Shown: positions 25,374 to 26,509 of the stretch, one piece after another
How positions within the stretch are numbered: the stretch's first letter is position 1
Layout: every line of letters begins with the position of its first letter
Source: an uncultured Eubacteriales bacterium
GTDB lineage: Bacteria > Bacillota > Clostridia > Oscillospirales > CAG-272
DNA length: 26,509 nt
NCBI GenBank assembly: GCA_900544985.1
Contig: UQXK01000024.1
Coordinates: 1 to 26,509, forward strand
Direction: 5' to 3'
Made by a program: the position numbers and the translations under genes
The notes under the pieces: model-generated
The model's database searches: none
The model's input: the letters and a program-made list of their open reading frames with translations, nothing else
What the model was told of the DNA's origin: nothing

Positions 25374-25985
25374 TTATTCATCTTTGCTTTCAAAAAGTCC
25401 TTTTAAAACCGATACGCACCCTTCTATTCCGAGGACGGAACTGTCGAGAATTATATCATAGTTTTTCATATTGTCCCATTTCATCGAGGTATTTGCATAG
25501 TAATAATTTGCCCTCTTCTTATCAAAACGGCGGCGGACGCTTTCTATATCTTTTTCGGCTATATTATAATCGGCGGCGATACGTTTGTGTTTTTCCTCGG
25601 AGGAGGCGCGTATAAACACCTTAACTACATCTTTCTTGTCTTTTAGCGCTTCCGAAGCGCAATGCCCGAGAAATATTCCTCTGCCGTTTGCGGCAAGCTT
25701 TTTTATAATTTCCTGCTCTGCAATATAGATATGCCCCTCGCCGGCAAGCATATTGCTCTCTCCTGCCTGCACCTTGCTCATAAGGTAAACGGAATAAAGA
25801 AAGCTGTTTGTGACCGTCTCTTCATATCTTTCTATTCTGTCAACCGAAAATCCGTACTTATGAGATACCTCTTCCAATATTTCTCTGCCGTAACACGGGA
25901 CAGAACAAATCTCGGAAAGTCTTTTTGCTATCTTTGTTCCGCCGCTTCCGTATTCGCGCTCTATTGTTATATAATTGCATTTCAT
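25374..25985 (-). CDS. Cytidylate kinase-like family protein
   Basis: A 203-residue P-loop kinase. From ATG 25985, which follows GGAGGGG, the protein begins MKCNYITIEREYGSGG, the P-loop start typical of cytidylate-kinase-like proteins (ISREYGSGG type), followed by RLSEICSVPCYGREIL. An upstream in-frame ATG would add 57 basic residues with no homology and overlap the upstream gene, so I reject it. True CMP kinase (Cmk) is about 220 residues; this family is related but its substrate is not established. It overlaps the upstream alarmone synthetase by four bases (ATGA), so the two are coupled, and a terminator follows. Confidence 0.85.
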   Translation of the reverse strand: MKCNYITIEREYGSGGTKIAKRLSEICSVPCYGREILEEVSHKYGFSVDRIERYEETVTNSFLYSVYLMSKVQAGESNMLAGEGHIYIAEQEIIKKLAANGRGIFLGHCASEALKDKKDVVKVFIRASSEEKHKRIAADYNIAEKDIESVRRRFDKKRANYYYANTSMKWDNMKNYDIILDSSVLGIEGCVSVLKGLFESKDE

Positions 25986-26509
25986 TGAAAATCCCCTCCC
26001 GTATTTTTGTTTTCGGACATACATTTTTTTCTGAGGATAGCCATTCTTCTGTCGAGATCTGCGCTTGCGGAAGCGCAGTCTTTCAGCTCTTCGAGCATAT
26101 CGTCGGTAAAATCGACGTCTTTTTTGTATTTGAGCTGGTGTTCGAGAGATGCCCAAAAGTCCATCGCTATCGTTCTCAACTGAATTTCGGCTCTCATCAT
26201 ACGTTTTTCCTCCGCAAGAAAGATCGGCGTGGAAACTATAAGATGAAGGCTTCTGTAACCGTTTTCTTTCGGATTCTCTATGTAATCCTTCTTCTCTATA
26301 AGCGTTATATCATCCTGTTTCAAAAGCGCTTCCGCCAGCATATATACGTCGTCTATGAAAGAACATACCACTCTTATTCCCGCTATGTCGTTTATGTTGT
26401 CTTCCATATCCTTTAAACTTACGGGAAAATTCTTTCTCAATAGTTTTGTATATATGCTTATCGGATTTTTAAGTCTTGTTTTTATATAGCTTATCGGCTG
26501 TCTGTCGAA
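25982..26509 (-). CDS. Small alarmone synthetase (RelQ/RelP type GTP pyrophosphokinase), start outside window
   Basis: The frame is open to the window edge (175 residues seen). It shows a RelA/SpoT synthetase domain without hydrolase or TGS parts: YIKTRLKNP at the edge, NINDIAGIRVVCSF, YIENPKENGYRSLHLIV and AEIQLRTIAMDFWASLEHQL. These match small alarmone synthetases, which make ppGpp, pppGpp or pGpp from GTP/GDP/GMP and ATP. The C-terminal tail (DLDRRMAILRKK) is the helical stretch that supports tetramer formation in RelQ. An internal TTG at 26440 could be taken as a start, but the conserved residues before it show the protein is longer. It overlaps the kinase gene by four bases. Which of RelQ or RelP it is needs the full sequence. 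Confidence 0.88.
   Translation of the reverse strand, partial: FDRQPISYIKTRLKNPISIYTKLLRKNFPVSLKDMEDNINDIAGIRVVCSFIDDVYMLAEALLKQDDITLIEKKDYIENPKENGYRSLHLIVSTPIFLAEEKRMMRAEIQLRTIAMDFWASLEHQLKYKKDVDFTDDMLEELKDCASASADLDRRMAILRKKCMSENKNTGGDFQ

Noticed and set aside
25196..25393. A 65-residue minus-strand open frame in the gap between the ABC genes and the kinase gene
   Set aside because: It runs through the terminator hairpin and into the kinase 3' end, has no ribosome binding site and resembles no family.

Overview
The window is low-GC chromosomal DNA of a Gram-positive, Firmicutes-type bacterium, most likely class Clostridia. The evidence is a SpoVB-type flippase, a HemZ-type coproporphyrinogen dehydrogenase, the recJ-rel-dtd gene order, CdaA/CdaR and GGAGG-type ribosome binding sites before nearly every gene. 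Genus and family cannot be read from the sequence. No rRNA, tRNA, CRISPR array or IS element was seen, and no gene-free stretch exceeds 300 bases.

Left edge (1-1171): a Rep_trans/MobT-type replication initiator gene, richer in T-ending codons than its neighbours. It ends inside a perfect 15-bp inverted repeat. It looks like the right-hand end of an integrated plasmid, phage or conjugative element lying mostly outside the window.

Main block (1172-15165, all minus strand): eleven genes with gaps of 1 to 43 bases, probably one operon of about 14 kb. In transcription order: cdaA (c-di-AMP synthase), a short cdaR-like gene, an FAD-dependent oxidoreductase, recJ, rel (bifunctional ppGpp synthetase/hydrolase), dtd, hemZ, a uridine-kinase-like gene, an MTA/SAH deaminase, a SpoVB-like flippase and a frameshifted methyltransferase. 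The usual recJ-apt-rel order is present without apt. Two nucleotide second messengers, c-di-AMP and (p)ppGpp, are therefore made from one transcription unit.

Middle (15307-19130): a LysR regulator followed by a GNAT acetyltransferase on the minus strand, divergent from a cation/proton antiporter and an MgtC-like membrane protein on the plus strand. The two divergent promoters overlap, and a palindrome suited to LysR binding lies just upstream of the lysR ribosome binding site. A strong terminator closes the plus-strand pair.

Right part (19167-26509): a lipoprotein with a C-terminal SGNH-like domain under its own extended -10 promoter; a convergent metallophosphoesterase sharing a bidirectional terminator with it; a pair of overlapping ABC exporter half-transporters that probably form a heterodimer; and, at the window edge, a small alarmone synthetase (RelQ/RelP type, start outside the window) overlapping by four bases with a cytidylate-kinase-like gene.

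Most genes are recognisable housekeeping or accessory genes, and I found no clear case of a wholly new system. The points most worth a second look are the gene grouping around c-di-AMP and (p)ppGpp, the alarmone-synthetase/nucleotide-kinase pair, the hairpin closing the Rep gene, and the frameshift in a T7 run in the methyltransferase.
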